DNA of 64,000 nt from positions 62,001 through 126,000 of the forward strand of contig JBCBVV010000013.1 in assembly GCA_039817415.1 (NCBI GenBank), given 5' to 3'. Position numbers and translations under genes: made by a program. Origin of the DNA: JALEFZ01 sp039817415 (lineage in GTDB: Bacteria; Bacteroidota; Bacteroidia; J057). Below the pieces are notes generated by a model. That model was not told where the DNA came from. It was given only the letters and a program-made list of their open reading frames with translations, and ran no database searches. Positions 34,722-43,898 of the stretch are shown here, in pieces (the first letter of the stretch is position 1; every line of letters starts with the position of its first letter).

Positions 34722-36068
34722 TTAGTTTCTGTTCTCCTCTTCCAAGCGGATTTTCTCCATCATTTCCGCATCATCTCCTCTGAACATATTCTTTTGAATC
34801 TCCGAACTAGGCTTCATTTTTAGGTCAACTCTTCTGTTTTTGGCACGCTCGTCTGCTGTTTGATTCGAGTTAGAACCTGAAGAAGCATAACCATCAGAGG
34901 TGATTCTAGACATACTAATACCTCTCTGATTTACCAGGTAATATTTGACGCGATAGGCACGCATAACGGAAAGAATGATGTTGTTTTGTGCATTGCCTCT
35001 GTTGTCAGTATGGCCCATCACTTCTAGGCTGTAGGCAGGATACTTATCCATGATGTTGCCTACTTTGTCGAGGATAGGATAGGATTCTGACTTGATTTTA
35101 TCACTACCTGACTCAAAGAATATTTGACTCATGGCATAGCTTAGAAACTCCTTATCACGCTCTGAAATGGGTCTTGGTGGAGCTTTTGATTTTGGTGGAT
35201 TATTGGGGCGATCATTGATAATGATGTCATTATTGTTTGAAGGCCTAGAGGTATAATCATTATTCTCCTCAACATCCTCAATTACTGCAATCCCCTCGTC
35301 TTCTTCTTCCTCACCAGGCTTAGGTGTGCCTTCTGGACAGCCTAGGTACATAATCTTTCCTTTGACATCAGGACATAGATCATCAATATCTGGGACGCCA
35401 TCTTGATCACGGTCATTTGCATTGGCCACAGGAGGTCTGTCGTCAATGATGGGATCATCATCTTCAATAGGCTTCTTAGGAGCCTTCTTCGACATAGCAA
35501 ATACAAAACCTGCAGTGTAGGCCATGTGCTGGGCTTGTTGTTGGGATAGCCTTTGCTTATAGGTTGCAGCAAAGTGAACGCTGAAGTTTTGGCTCACTTG
35601 GAGTTTCATACCCAATGTAGCAGGAATGTACATTCTGACATTATTGCTTGCACTGTTTACACCGAAGCCTGTCCCAAGGTAGGGTGCAACTAAGGCATCT
35701 TCTTCGAAGAGTGTTCCATTAGTTTTGAACTGAAGCATGGCACCTACATCAAATAGAGAAGTTGCTCTATACTGACCTTCATCGGTAACCCAATCCACTT
35801 CTGGTACGAAGGTAGTTGCAATCGAAAGATTGAGCGCTCTGTTTAGGTATCTATGCCCGGCCATGGTAATGCCCGGATCAAACATTTTATACTGGAATAT
35901 ATTTTCCCCTTGCAAGGCTCTATAGTCCATAAAGGTTACGGACAATTCAGCCATGTTTGGACTTTGAGAACTTTGAGCATGGGTGTTTACCCATCCTGTC
36001 ATTCCTAATGAAATCAGGATCAGATAGGTAAAAACGGTTAGTTTGAGTTTCTTTATCAATCGAGTCAT
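34722..36068 (-). CDS. OmpA-family outer membrane protein with thrombospondin type 3 repeats
   Basis: A 448-residue protein: signal peptide, N-terminal beta-barrel/beta-rich region (about 30-200), Asp-rich calcium-binding TSP3-type linker (DRDQDGVPDIDDLCPDVKG), Pro-rich low-complexity part, and C-terminal OmpA domain (about 320-430; FFESGSDKIKSESYP ... MGHTDNRGN ... NRRVDLKM) that binds peptidoglycan. It links the outer membrane to the cell wall. It is a paralogue of the next gene (36345), with the shared piece 'VMRAY/F..KYYLVNQ'. An AATCTTT-AAAC-AAAGATT palindrome lies at 36103-36120 upstream. Confidence 0.94.
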   Translation of the reverse strand: MTRLIKKLKLTVFTYLILISLGMTGWVNTHAQSSQSPNMAELSVTFMDYRALQGENIFQYKMFDPGITMAGHRYLNRALNLSIATTFVPEVDWVTDEGQYRATSLFDVGAMLQFKTNGTLFEEDALVAPYLGTGFGVNSASNNVRMYIPATLGMKLQVSQNFSVHFAATYKQRLSQQQAQHMAYTAGFVFAMSKKAPKKPIEDDDPIIDDRPPVANANDRDQDGVPDIDDLCPDVKGKIMYLGCPEGTPKPGEEEEDEGIAVIEDVEENNDYTSRPSNNNDIIINDRPNNPPKSKAPPRPISERDKEFLSYAMSQIFFESGSDKIKSESYPILDKVGNIMDKYPAYSLEVMGHTDNRGNAQNNIILSVMRAYRVKYYLVNQRGISMSRITSDGYASSGSNSNQTADERAKNRRVDLKMKPSSEIQKNMFRGDDAEMMEKIRLEEENRN

Positions 36069-36344
36069 TCTTTCCAGAGTTGAGGTTCTATCTAACTCTA
36101 CTAATCTTTAAACAAAGATTTAGCCAATTTTAGTATGTCAGAGGCGAAATTGTTTTTAAGATGACTCTGATAATGAGTGTTTTAGTATCCTAAAAAGGCC
36201 TTTGTCCTAGACAATTACGTACTGATGAGGGAATTTAAAGAACTTCGCAGATTGTAAAATATTTCCGAATAATTCGATTTCTTGAATACACAGCTGTCTA
36301 GATAATCATACAAGGAGGATTACACCCTGATTAAAAAAGCCAGC

Positions 36345-37751
36345 TTAATAGATAAATTGAAAATCGACTCTTCGGTTCTTTTGGCGGCCAGTAGAAGTGC
36401 CATTCTCTGCTAGTGGATTGCTTTCGCCCATTCCACTTGATGTAATTCGGTTCTGGCTGATATTGTGCTGATTAACCAGGTAATATTTTACGTTAAAGGC
36501 GCGCATAACAGAAAGAACCATGTTGTCTTTCTCATTGCCTTTATCATCTGTATGTCCTGAAAGGACGAGTTTACTATTGTCGCATTTTTTGAGATAGTCC
36601 GCTATTTCATCTAATCTGGCATATGCGTCTCTATCGAGTTCATCACTCCCAATAGGGAATTTCACTGGGGCTAGATCTTTCCTATCAGCTAGGGTTCCGC
36701 AATTGACTTCTTCATTGATAGCCTCCTGCTTGTTTACATCAATTAGGATTTCATCCTTTACCTCATTGTTGTAAGAAGGCTGAGGGACTGTCTTTAGCAA
36801 AGTCTCTTCCAGGTTGTCCTCCTGAGGAGGAACCTCAGAAAAGGCGATCTCAGCGCCTGCTGAATTCTTATTCATAATCGCGGCTTCGTCAGCTGGGACA
36901 GAAGGAGTTACTTTCTGCTCATCAATCACCTCTATTTCCGCGTTGCTATAAGTTTCAGATTGAGTTTCTAGGACAATGTCTTGGCTTGGATTAGCTTCAT
37001 CTACTACTTCCACCAATGGATCAGGGGAGGTAAAATCCTCTGTAGGACAACCATTTGCTCCTATAGTACCCGCCACCTCTGGACAATCGTCTTGCGAATC
37101 AATTAATCCATCTTTATCTGTATCCTGAGGCAACAGGGCTGCTACTTGTTGGAGGTCCTCGATCTCCTTAGGATCAAGGTTAATGTCCTCTCCAGAGGTA
37201 TTCATGTTGTAAATAAAGGCGATTGCATGGCTTAAGTGCTGAACGTCTTTGTTGAGGGAAATCTTCCGAGTCGTTTCTAGGTTAATAGACATCCTTGGAT
37301 TGAGACGAAATTTTACTCCACCTCCCAAAGGAATGTAGGCATCGGGATGCCCTGTAGTATAGCTTCCGCCAATACCAAAAGCCAAATAAGGTCCAATCAG
37401 GCCACTTTCCCTTAACAAAATCCCGTTGTTGAATTTAAAGGCCATTTGATAATTCATATCAAATAGTGGAGAAACAGTTCTGGTGATGATTCCCTCAGGA
37501 AAACGGACACTAGGTGCAAACAACAGATTCGACCTGAACTCGAATGCGCTGTTCAAGTACTTGTGGACACCTATTTGAATGCCATAGTCAAATAAATTTT
37601 CATGTAACTCCGGATTGCCTGGATGTGGAGCATAGTTTATGACTGAACCTCCGGCGCTTATAGACCAGGGATATTCAGCATTCTGACCCTTGACCAAAAA
37701 CGGAATCAGAATAAATGCCATCAAACCAAAACATGTGGGAAGTCGGTGCAT
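36345..37751 (-). CDS. OmpA-family outer membrane protein, paralogue
   Basis: A 468-residue protein with signal peptide, beta-barrel-like N-terminal part (about 25-185), one TSP3-type repeat (DTDKDGLIDSQDDCPEVAG), a 130-residue acidic, probably disordered linker, and an OmpA domain (about 345-468; FPIGSDELDRDAYARLD ... LSGHTDDKGNEKDNM ... RRVDFQF). It lies 276 bp from its paralogue in the same direction, so this is a tandem pair. The linker is longer and more acidic than in the neighbour, so the two may span different distances. Confidence 0.94.
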   Translation of the reverse strand: MHRLPTCFGLMAFILIPFLVKGQNAEYPWSISAGGSVINYAPHPGNPELHENLFDYGIQIGVHKYLNSAFEFRSNLLFAPSVRFPEGIITRTVSPLFDMNYQMAFKFNNGILLRESGLIGPYLAFGIGGSYTTGHPDAYIPLGGGVKFRLNPRMSINLETTRKISLNKDVQHLSHAIAFIYNMNTSGEDINLDPKEIEDLQQVAALLPQDTDKDGLIDSQDDCPEVAGTIGANGCPTEDFTSPDPLVEVVDEANPSQDIVLETQSETYSNAEIEVIDEQKVTPSVPADEAAIMNKNSAGAEIAFSEVPPQEDNLEETLLKTVPQPSYNNEVKDEILIDVNKQEAINEEVNCGTLADRKDLAPVKFPIGSDELDRDAYARLDEIADYLKKCDNSKLVLSGHTDDKGNEKDNMVLSVMRAFNVKYYLVNQHNISQNRITSSGMGESNPLAENGTSTGRQKNRRVDFQFIY

Positions 37752-38211
37752 ATCTGGATAATTGGCTTATTTTTTTCATTTATGACCAAATCTTATTCCA
37801 TTTCCAGAAAAAATCCTAGGCGAGAGGAACAAATCGTCAATAAACCTTACTAGGCGAGATGTATCTCCGCTTAAATGGAACGTGGGTCTTTACAATTCGT
37901 GAGACAAAAATTTTGTTTATCACGTAGTAATTTACCAATGGCGAATCATATCAATGCATTGGTTTTGGGGAAGGTTTGTTTTGTGTAGCTTAAAAATACT
38001 GATTTTGCAGCTGATTACATATTAAAAGCCTGTCAGCTTAGGATGTAGGGTAGGATTTAAGACGAAAGATAAGCTCTTTAATTGTAAATATTTCGATAAT
38101 CGAATAAATAGGATGTTTTTTCTTTCATGAAATTTGGAGGGAAAATAGAAGGGCAAAAACGGTAAGAAAGCCCAATAGGCATAAAGGACAGCACTACATC
38201 CTTCATAAAGC
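37752..38211. other. Intergenic region, no gene recognised
   Basis: AT-rich, no credible coding frame. TAGGCGAGA occurs twice about 34 bp apart (near 37817 and 37851). The minus-strand frame 38022-38249 begins inside the terminator at 38212-38260 and has no family resemblance. Nothing else can be assigned. Confidence 0.5.
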
Positions 38212-38260
38212 AAAAAAATCTTACAAGATCCCTTCAAAGTTGATCTCATAAGATTTTTTC
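38212..38260 (-). terminator. Terminator of the 38284 lipoprotein gene
   Basis: AAAAAATCTTA (38213-38223) / TAAGATTTTTT (38249-38259), extended inward by GATC/GATC, with A- and T-runs on both sides; bidirectional in form. Confidence 0.75.
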
Positions 38261-38283
38261 GTTTGAATGGGAATTGACCTGGA

Positions 38284-38766
38284 TTAGTCCACTTTGGTCA
38301 ATTCATAATCCACTTCGTTATCTCCAGCATCAATGGTGAAGATCATTTTTTTGTCATTCAACTCCTTGATCCTTGCACTTTTACCCGGAAAGAAGGGGGT
38401 GTAAATGACATTCTTTTCATACGTGAAAATAAAAGTCTCAGCTGGTATATCTTCTTCTTCCACAATTCGCCATAACATCCTTGAATCTTCTTGGAAGGTA
38501 AAGTATTGGTTATTTTCCTGGTCAAGGGGGGTACCACCAATGGACATCTTACTAACCTTCCACTCTCCGATTAGTTCTGGAACAATAGGAGGTGGGGTTT
38601 TAAATAGAGTATCCTCCCCAACTTGTTCCAAAACTTGGGTCACCATACTATCTACAAGTTGTTCCTCTTTTTCCGCCTGATTGTCCTCTGTACATGCGCT
38701 TAAGCAAAGGATGAGTCCCAAACTTAGGATTAAGGGAACAGATACATATTTCATAGGTTTGAACAT
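38284..38766 (-). CDS. Lipoprotein, lipocalin-like
   Basis: A 160-residue lipoprotein: signal with lipobox LSAC (LILSLGLILCLSAC), a helical acidic segment about 25-60, then a beta-rich domain (LIGEWKVSKMSIGG ... YFTFQEDSRMLWRI ... FTYEKNVIYT ... KKMIFTIDAGDNEVDYEL) resembling the lipocalin-like 'GxW' proteins of Bacteroidota. Function unknown. It follows the hydrolase gene by 37 bp on the same strand. Confidence 0.85.
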   Translation of the reverse strand: MFKPMKYVSVPLILSLGLILCLSACTEDNQAEKEEQLVDSMVTQVLEQVGEDTLFKTPPPIVPELIGEWKVSKMSIGGTPLDQENNQYFTFQEDSRMLWRIVEEEDIPAETFIFTYEKNVIYTPFFPGKSARIKELNDKKMIFTIDAGDNEVDYELTKVD

Positions 38767-38803
38767 TCTTTAGTTGATGAACATAATTGATTTTTCCCAA
38801 TTA

Positions 38804-39577
38804 TCATAAAGTCTCGCCTGCTAGGAAGGAACGTACCTTAGAAATGAATTCTTGAGGAACCTCAGCGTGTAACCAATGACCTGCCTCTTCGATCTTGTAA
38901 AACACAGCTTCAGGGAAGTATTCCTGAATTGCTGGAAATAAATCTTTGGCTACATAATCGCTTTTTCCACCATAGATGAAAAGTGAATCCCCATCGAATG
39001 TCCCTTCCATATCAAGGGCTGCCAGTATATTTTCGTATTTTTCGGAAATGAGTTTCAGATTAAATTTCCAGCTGAAATTTTTGTTTTCATCTCTTCCCAA
39101 TCCCTTAAGCAAAAACTGTCTGATTCCAATCTCTTTAATCCTTCCCTCGAGGATCGCTTCTGCTTCCTTTCTCCCAGCGATTTGTTGAAGAGGAACAGCA
39201 TTCATTGCCTCTAAAATATGGTGATGTCTGGCTGAGTTTTCAAAAGGGGCCATATCCGCTACGATGAGTTTACCGACTCGCTCAGGATACGCGGTTGCAA
39301 ACTGCATAACTGTCTTTCCTCCCATAGAATGGCCAAGGATATGCGCCTGATAAATACCTTGTTGATCAAGAAATTCCTCTAAATCGTCAGCCATGGTTGG
39401 ATAATCCCATTCAGATGCATGTGGGGATTTTCCATGATTCCTTTGGTCAATGATATAAACACTGAACTCATCAGATAAAGCCCTTGCATGCGTGATCCAG
39501 TTATCAAGGGAACCAAACAATCCATGAAGGATAATTAAAGCTGGACCGTTTCCAAAAGTTTTAAAATTCAGGTTCAT
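38804..39577 (-). CDS. Alpha/beta hydrolase (YbfF-like esterase)
   Basis: A 257-residue cytoplasmic hydrolase: oxyanion-hole region ILHGLFGSLDNW, YIIDQRNHGKSP, nucleophile elbow GHSMGGKT (Ser), and the catalytic His in AGHWLHAEVPQEF. The DQRNHGKS and LHGLFG motifs place it with YbfF and abhydrolase-11-type thioesterases/esterases acting on acyl-CoA or small esters. Upstream neighbour to a lipoprotein, probably cotranscribed. Confidence 0.93.
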   Translation of the reverse strand: MNLNFKTFGNGPALIILHGLFGSLDNWITHARALSDEFSVYIIDQRNHGKSPHASEWDYPTMADDLEEFLDQQGIYQAHILGHSMGGKTVMQFATAYPERVGKLIVADMAPFENSARHHHILEAMNAVPLQQIAGRKEAEAILEGRIKEIGIRQFLLKGLGRDENKNFSWKFNLKLISEKYENILAALDMEGTFDGDSLFIYGGKSDYVAKDLFPAIQEYFPEAVFYKIEEAGHWLHAEVPQEFISKVRSFLAGETL

Positions 39578-39735
39578 AATATTTTTTTCGACGAAAAGGC
39601 TAATGAGATAAGAGTTGAAAATCTCGGGATATTTTGTTAAATTTTATGTCAATAATCACAAACAGGATTTATCTCCTGACGGCCTTTGAAGGAAAACTCA
39701 AACAATCATTACAAGTAGTTTTATGTGTGTTTTTT

Positions 39736-40146
39736 TCACTGGTAAAGGGTAGCAACAATCTTTCTACTTCCCCCAGCGTTACGAAACTCACATAGGTATA
39801 CTCCTTGCCATGTACCCAGATTCAATCTTCCCCTGCTAATTGGAATGCTGACATGGTGCCCAGTCAAAGAACTTTTGACATGCGCGGGCATATCGTCAGA
39901 GCCTTCCATGGTATGGAGGTAGTATGCTTGGTTTTCCGGAACCAGTCTATTGAAAATCTGTTCAAAATCCATTCTCACAGTAGGATCAGCATTTTCGTTG
40001 ATGCTCAATCCAGCAGATGTATGCTGAATGAATAGGTGGAGAATTCCAGTTTCTGGCAATACAGGCAATTTTGAGAGTATCTCATTTGTAACCAAATGAA
40101 AGCCTCTACTTTTAGCAGCCAGCCTGAATTCATATTGCTTAATCAT
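39736..40146 (-). CDS. yjbQ: YjbQ family (UPF0047) protein
   Basis: A 136-residue protein matching the YjbQ/UPF0047 family over its length: HLFIQHTSAGLSINENADPTV, MEGSDDMPAHVKSSLTG, GRLNLGTWQGVYLCEFRNAG. The family has been reported to make thiamine phosphate weakly in vitro, but its true role is unclear. It is divergent from the acyl carrier gene with only 21 bp between the two ATGs; a TACTTTTA box (minus strand, 40152-40159) lies directly before the start. Confidence 0.95.
   Translation of the reverse strand: MIKQYEFRLAAKSRGFHLVTNEILSKLPVLPETGILHLFIQHTSAGLSINENADPTVRMDFEQIFNRLVPENQAYYLHTMEGSDDMPAHVKSSLTGHHVSIPISRGRLNLGTWQGVYLCEFRNAGGSRKIVATLYQ
40085..40114 (+). promoter_or_regulatory. Candidate promoter of the acyl carrier gene, inside yjbQ
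   Basis: TTTG (40085-40088), 18 nt, then TACTTTTA (40107-40114). Because the two divergent ATGs are only 21 bp apart, the promoter must lie within the opposing coding sequence, which this candidate fits. Confidence 0.3.
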
Positions 40147-40167
40147 TCACCTAAAAGTAAGTTGGTT

Positions 40168-40491
40168 ATGAGTACGCCATCGCAAGTTAATAATTTATCT
40201 CAGGCAAGCTTATCTAAAGAATCCCTGACTCAACAGCAGAAAAATCTAGCAGATAATTTCGAAGAAACCCTTCGTGGAATCATTGCTCAGATTCTCCCTG
40301 GTCAACAAATCCCCATTCATTCAGACTCAAAGCTAAAGGAAGACCTTGGCTTAGATTCCCTCGATATGGTCGAATTGATCATGATCTGTGAAAAAGATTT
40401 CTTTGTTACCCTTCCTGATGAAAAATGGAATCAGATAGAAACAGTAGCAGAATTAGAAAAAGTCGTTAAAGAAGAAGTTTTAGGAAATTAA
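40168..40491 (+). CDS. Acyl carrier protein-like protein
   Basis: A 107-residue protein with an extended, Ser/Gln-rich N-terminus (about 30 residues) followed by an ACP fold: SKLKEDLGLDSLDMVEL holds the phosphopantetheine serine Ser64, and VTLPDEKWNQIETVAELEKVV the last helices. It is longer than the usual 78-residue AcpP and is not beside fab genes, so a dedicated carrier is more likely than the housekeeping ACP. The start ATG 40168 was chosen over 40096, which runs through yjbQ. It ends 4 bp into the convergent DUF1853 gene. Confidence 0.88.
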   Translation: MSTPSQVNNLSQASLSKESLTQQQKNLADNFEETLRGIIAQILPGQQIPIHSDSKLKEDLGLDSLDMVELIMICEKDFFVTLPDEKWNQIETVAELEKVVKEEVLGN

Positions 40492-41366
40492 ATTCCCTCC
40501 GAAATCTTCCTCTTCCACTTATGTGGAACTAAAAACATCCTATCTACCAAACCACCCCTCTCTCCAAACCTAACCACCTGGAGAGGCTTTTGAAGACCAT
40601 CTTGCATTCGCAAAAGGTCATAATCATCCCCTATACTAGCCACATTTCCTATCCAAGATAGCCTTGGAAGGATATACCATGTATTCTCTCGTTCCACACT
40701 TGAGACATCTTTCCACGGCCTTTGTAAATGGTCTGTGGATATAAATTTTGGCTGGCTTGAACCTGATTCGTATGCTTCCTCAGGGTAATAAAGGCAGCCC
40801 TTCAATAGGATGTGAGACTCAGGTTGGTTGAAACCCAAGTCAGACCAAAGCGAAATCAGGGAAGGATGTTGGGACATTAAAGATTGTTTGTTGAGTAGTT
40901 TATCCATCTTAAGGTCCAATCGATCAATTGGATTCGGACCATACCAGTTTGACCATTGTTCAAGTTCTCCATGGCCTAGATAGAATTTGACGGCGATCTC
41001 AAGGTGAACTAGTCGATTTTCTGGAAGATACTTGTAAACGAGGTCTAACTCACCTATCGTTCGTTTAGGCTCCTGTACCTTATGGTTTTGGAGAACCAGT
41101 TCAAAATCTGGATGAAAATGGACGAAGCAGGCTATCAGTCGCTCGAAGTAAATGCCTAACCTTTTGATTCCCTGACCTATAAATTCATGTAATTCGGATG
41201 GGTCTTGATCCCATTTAGATAAGGTAGACTTATATACTTGGGGATCTTCTCCTAATATCCCCTGCTGGACTAAATATGTGTGAGGGTAGGAGGGAAGCTC
41301 ATAAAAAAGTGATGGGCTCTTTAAAGCCCACCACATATCTTGTATTACTTTATGTTTGAATTCCAT
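40488..41366 (-). CDS. DUF1853 family protein (PD-(D/E)XK nuclease-like)
   Basis: A 292-residue protein with the DUF1853 features: DMWWALKSPSLF near the N-terminus, GIYFERLIACFVHFHPDFEL, then GELDLVYK ... HLEIAVKFYLG (Asp ... Glu-x-x-x-Lys of a nuclease-like core) and WYGPNPIDRLDLKMDKLL. The biological role is unknown. The start ATG overlaps the stop of the upstream gene as TAATG (41366), typical of translational coupling. Last gene of the M20-ElyC-DUF1853 operon. Confidence 0.88.
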   Translation of the reverse strand: MEFKHKVIQDMWWALKSPSLFYELPSYPHTYLVQQGILGEDPQVYKSTLSKWDQDPSELHEFIGQGIKRLGIYFERLIACFVHFHPDFELVLQNHKVQEPKRTIGELDLVYKYLPENRLVHLEIAVKFYLGHGELEQWSNWYGPNPIDRLDLKMDKLLNKQSLMSQHPSLISLWSDLGFNQPESHILLKGCLYYPEEAYESGSSQPKFISTDHLQRPWKDVSSVERENTWYILPRLSWIGNVASIGDDYDLLRMQDGLQKPLQVVRFGERGGLVDRMFLVPHKWKRKISEGI

Positions 41367-41995
41367 TAATAATTCAACCAATAGTAAACTAGTTTGACAT
41401 ATTCGTTATTGACGAAGATGAGTCCTTGCTCAGCTAGCCACCATTTTTCGATTTCATAGCCAGAAGGTTCTGCTCCTCGTATGACCACCTCAATTCCCGC
41501 CTCTTTAAATTTCTTTTTAAATACCCCTCTAATCCTTCTCGTGTGAAATTTACTAGAGATGACCATAATTTTTTTGAGGTCATGGGAACGAGAATACGCT
41601 AGAATAGCCTCGGATTCCTCATAGGTGGAAGTCCCTTGATTAAGAATTACTACTTGGCTGGAATCTACACCATTTTCGTAGAGAACCTTAGATGCCACCT
41701 CTGCATCTGTAAAGGAATAATTGAGAATCTCAAGATCTGGATCGATGAGTTCTCCTACTGCTACTAACAATGGAGTCTTTTCTTCCTTATAATACTGAAG
41801 CGCCAAAGGAATCCTTTCGGTAGGCAAGCCCGCTAAGATAAAAGCAGCATCTACTTCCTCTACCTCATCTTCATAAACAAGGTAATTGCCAAGGCCAGTG
41901 AGAATCTGTGTTTTGAATACAATACCTAGTAGCATGACTACTGCGAATACTGCCAACAGAATCAGGAAGCCTCTTATGAATTTCAAAAATCCCAT
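41366..41995 (-). CDS. YdcF/SanA (DUF218)-family membrane protein
   Basis: A 209-residue protein with an N-terminal membrane anchor (LILLAVFAVVMLLGIVF, about 10-28) and a DUF218 domain outside (DAAFILAGLPTERIPLALQYYKE ... VSSKFHTRRIRGVFKK-like segment 'ISSKFHTRRIRGVFK'). Members such as SanA, ElyC and YdcF affect envelope and peptidoglycan integrity, but the reaction is not established. It begins 4 bp after the M20 peptidase and overlaps DUF1853, so it is the middle of a three-gene operon. Confidence 0.9.
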   Translation of the reverse strand: MGFLKFIRGFLILLAVFAVVMLLGIVFKTQILTGLGNYLVYEDEVEEVDAAFILAGLPTERIPLALQYYKEEKTPLLVAVGELIDPDLEILNYSFTDAEVASKVLYENGVDSSQVVILNQGTSTYEESEAILAYSRSHDLKKIMVISSKFHTRRIRGVFKKKFKEAGIEVVIRGAEPSGYEIEKWWLAEQGLIFVNNEYVKLVYYWLNY

Positions 41996-41999
41996 CTAA

Positions 42000-43373
42000 T
42001 CAAGAATTTTGAAGCTTGGCAAAATGCTTGTGAAAATGAGGAATGGTTTCGATACCCTTGAGGTAATTGAAAATACCATAATGCTCATTGGGACTGTGAA
42101 TAGCATCAGAATCAAGCCCGAATCCCATTAAGACTGTTTCTAGCCCTAGTTCTTTTTGGAAAAGAGCTACGATAGGGATGGAACCTCCTTCTCGGGTTGG
42201 AATGGGTTCTTTTCCAAAGGTATCGGTCATCGCTAATGAGGCAGCTTTGTAGCCATTGGATTCTGTAGAAACCACTGCAGCCTCCCCACCATGGTGTGGC
42301 ATCACCTTAACTTTTACAGACTTTGGAGCTAATTTTTCAAAATGATCTTGAAAAAGCTGGGTTATCTCGCTAGATACCTGATTAGGAACCAGTCTCATCG
42401 ATATTTTGGCGTGAGCCTTGGAAGGAAGGACTGTTTTTGCCCCTTCTCCTATATAACCTCCCCAAATACCATTTACATCCAATGTCGGACGGATTGAAGC
42501 CCTCTCTGTGGTTGTATATCCTCTTTCCCCGTTGACGGCACCAATTTCTAGGTCAGCCATGTAGGCTTCCTTATCAAAAGGACGTCTTCCAAGTGCTTCT
42601 CTTTCTTCGTTGGTGAGTTCGACTACCTTGTCATAAAAACCTGGAATGGTAATTTTTCCCTCTTCGTCCTTGAGGGAGGCAATCATTTCACAAAGAACAT
42701 TCACGGGGTTCTCAACGGCTCCTCCATAAACGCCCGAATGAAGATCTCTATTGGGACCAGTCAGTTCAACTTCCAAGTAAGACATCCCACGAAGACCTAC
42801 AGTTATGGAAGGAACATCATTGGCAATCATAGAGGTGTCAGAAACCAAGATGATATCAGCCTTCAGTAAGTCTCTATGCTCTTGCACAAAGTGCTCAAGG
42901 TTATCACTGCCTATTTCCTCTTCACCTTCAATCAGATACTTGACGTTACAGGGCAATTCTCCTTGAGATTTAAGGATTTCAAGGGCTTTTAGGTGCATAT
43001 ACATTTGACCCTTGTCGTCACATGCTCCACGGGCATATATTTTTCCGTCCTTCAAAACAGGCTCGAATGGAGGACTGTTCCAAAGTTCCATCGGATCGGG
43101 TGGTTGAACATCGTAATGTCCGTAAGTAAGGATAGTTGGGAGTGAAGGATCAACTATAATTTCAGCGTAAACTATAGGATGCCCACTTGTAGGAAATTTC
43201 TCAATTTTTCCCATTCCCAGGCTGGAAAATTTATTAATCAACCAATCTGCAGCTTTTTCTACATCCCCCTTATAGGCCGAATCAGCGCTTATACTAGGAA
43301 TTTTTAGAAAATCCGTCAATTCATCAAGAAATCGATCTTTGTGTTGATCGACATAGGCACGAGTTAGGTCCAT
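42000..43373 (-). CDS. M20 family dipeptidase
   Basis: A 457-residue di-zinc peptidase: LTYGHYDVQPPDPMELW (His, Asp), GACDDKGQMYMHL (bridging Asp), IEGEEEIGSDNLEHF (catalytic Glu plus Glu ligand), SDTSMI (Asp ligand) and a lid/dimerisation domain in the middle. Closest to cytosolic non-specific dipeptidase/carnosinase-like enzymes. No signal peptide, so it is cytoplasmic. First gene of the operon with ElyC and DUF1853. Confidence 0.95.
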   Translation of the reverse strand: MDLTRAYVDQHKDRFLDELTDFLKIPSISADSAYKGDVEKAADWLINKFSSLGMGKIEKFPTSGHPIVYAEIIVDPSLPTILTYGHYDVQPPDPMELWNSPPFEPVLKDGKIYARGACDDKGQMYMHLKALEILKSQGELPCNVKYLIEGEEEIGSDNLEHFVQEHRDLLKADIILVSDTSMIANDVPSITVGLRGMSYLEVELTGPNRDLHSGVYGGAVENPVNVLCEMIASLKDEEGKITIPGFYDKVVELTNEEREALGRRPFDKEAYMADLEIGAVNGERGYTTTERASIRPTLDVNGIWGGYIGEGAKTVLPSKAHAKISMRLVPNQVSSEITQLFQDHFEKLAPKSVKVKVMPHHGGEAAVVSTESNGYKAASLAMTDTFGKEPIPTREGGSIPIVALFQKELGLETVLMGFGLDSDAIHSPNEHYGIFNYLKGIETIPHFHKHFAKLQNS

Positions 43374-43575
43374 ATAGTTTTTTTACTATTTATTTGAATC
43401 TAAATTAGGAATTTACCGTCAAACAATAAGAAAGAACTTATTCATTCCTTCTGATTTTTTGCGTTGGCCCAAAATTTGTTTGAATATATATGCTTCTTTT
43501 TATGTGTTTTTTACGTTAATTAAGCATACACTACCAATCCGGTAAATTTTATAGTCTCTTTTTAGTCTTAGCATT

Positions 43576-43809
43576 ATGATAAATGTGTTGTCCCACTTGT
43601 CGACTTCATTGCTCGCCATCTCATTGCAACATTTGGAGTACATATATTTTGGGATTTTCGTCCTTTGTGCCTCTTCGGTCTACTATGTTCTCGTACAAAG
43701 AGTAGGGGAGGAAATGCCGCGTAATACGGTAGATAAGATATTTTTCCTTATGCTAGGCGTAGCAAGCCTTATTTGGTTCCTTTCCAAATTTGCAGCCCCA
43801 ATAGCTTAA
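43576..43809 (+). CDS. Small two-TM membrane protein
   Basis: A 77-residue protein with two membrane spans (about 22-42, YIYFGIFVLCASSVYYVLV, and 55-73, IFFLMLGVASLIWFLSKFA) and a short polar loop between. I do not recognise it. It has an upstream region of 200 bp and the palindrome at 43830 follows, and the codon pattern is coding-like, so I accept it with moderate confidence. Confidence 0.6.
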   Translation: MINVLSHLSTSLLAISLQHLEYIYFGIFVLCASSVYYVLVQRVGEEMPRNTVDKIFFLMLGVASLIWFLSKFAAPIA

Positions 43810-43829
43810 TTCGCTGATTTTGTGCTTTT

Positions 43830-43857
43830 GTTTAATCTTTTGATACAAAGATTAAAC
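43830..43857. promoter_or_regulatory. Inverted repeat after the small membrane protein gene
   Basis: Perfect 11-bp arms GTTTAATCTTT (43830-43840) / AAAGATTAAAC (43847-43857) with loop TGATAC, no T-run. It may be a weak terminator or a protein-binding site between the convergent genes. The core AATCTTT-N-AAAGATT also occurs at 36103-36120. Confidence 0.4.
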
Positions 43858-43898
43858 ATAATATGTCAAAATGCTGCAAAACAGTGATACTTAGGCTG

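Noticed and set aside
38022..38249. 75-residue minus-strand frame
   Set aside because: It starts inside the 38212-38260 terminator, has no recognisable domain, and its composition is that of random AT-rich sequence.
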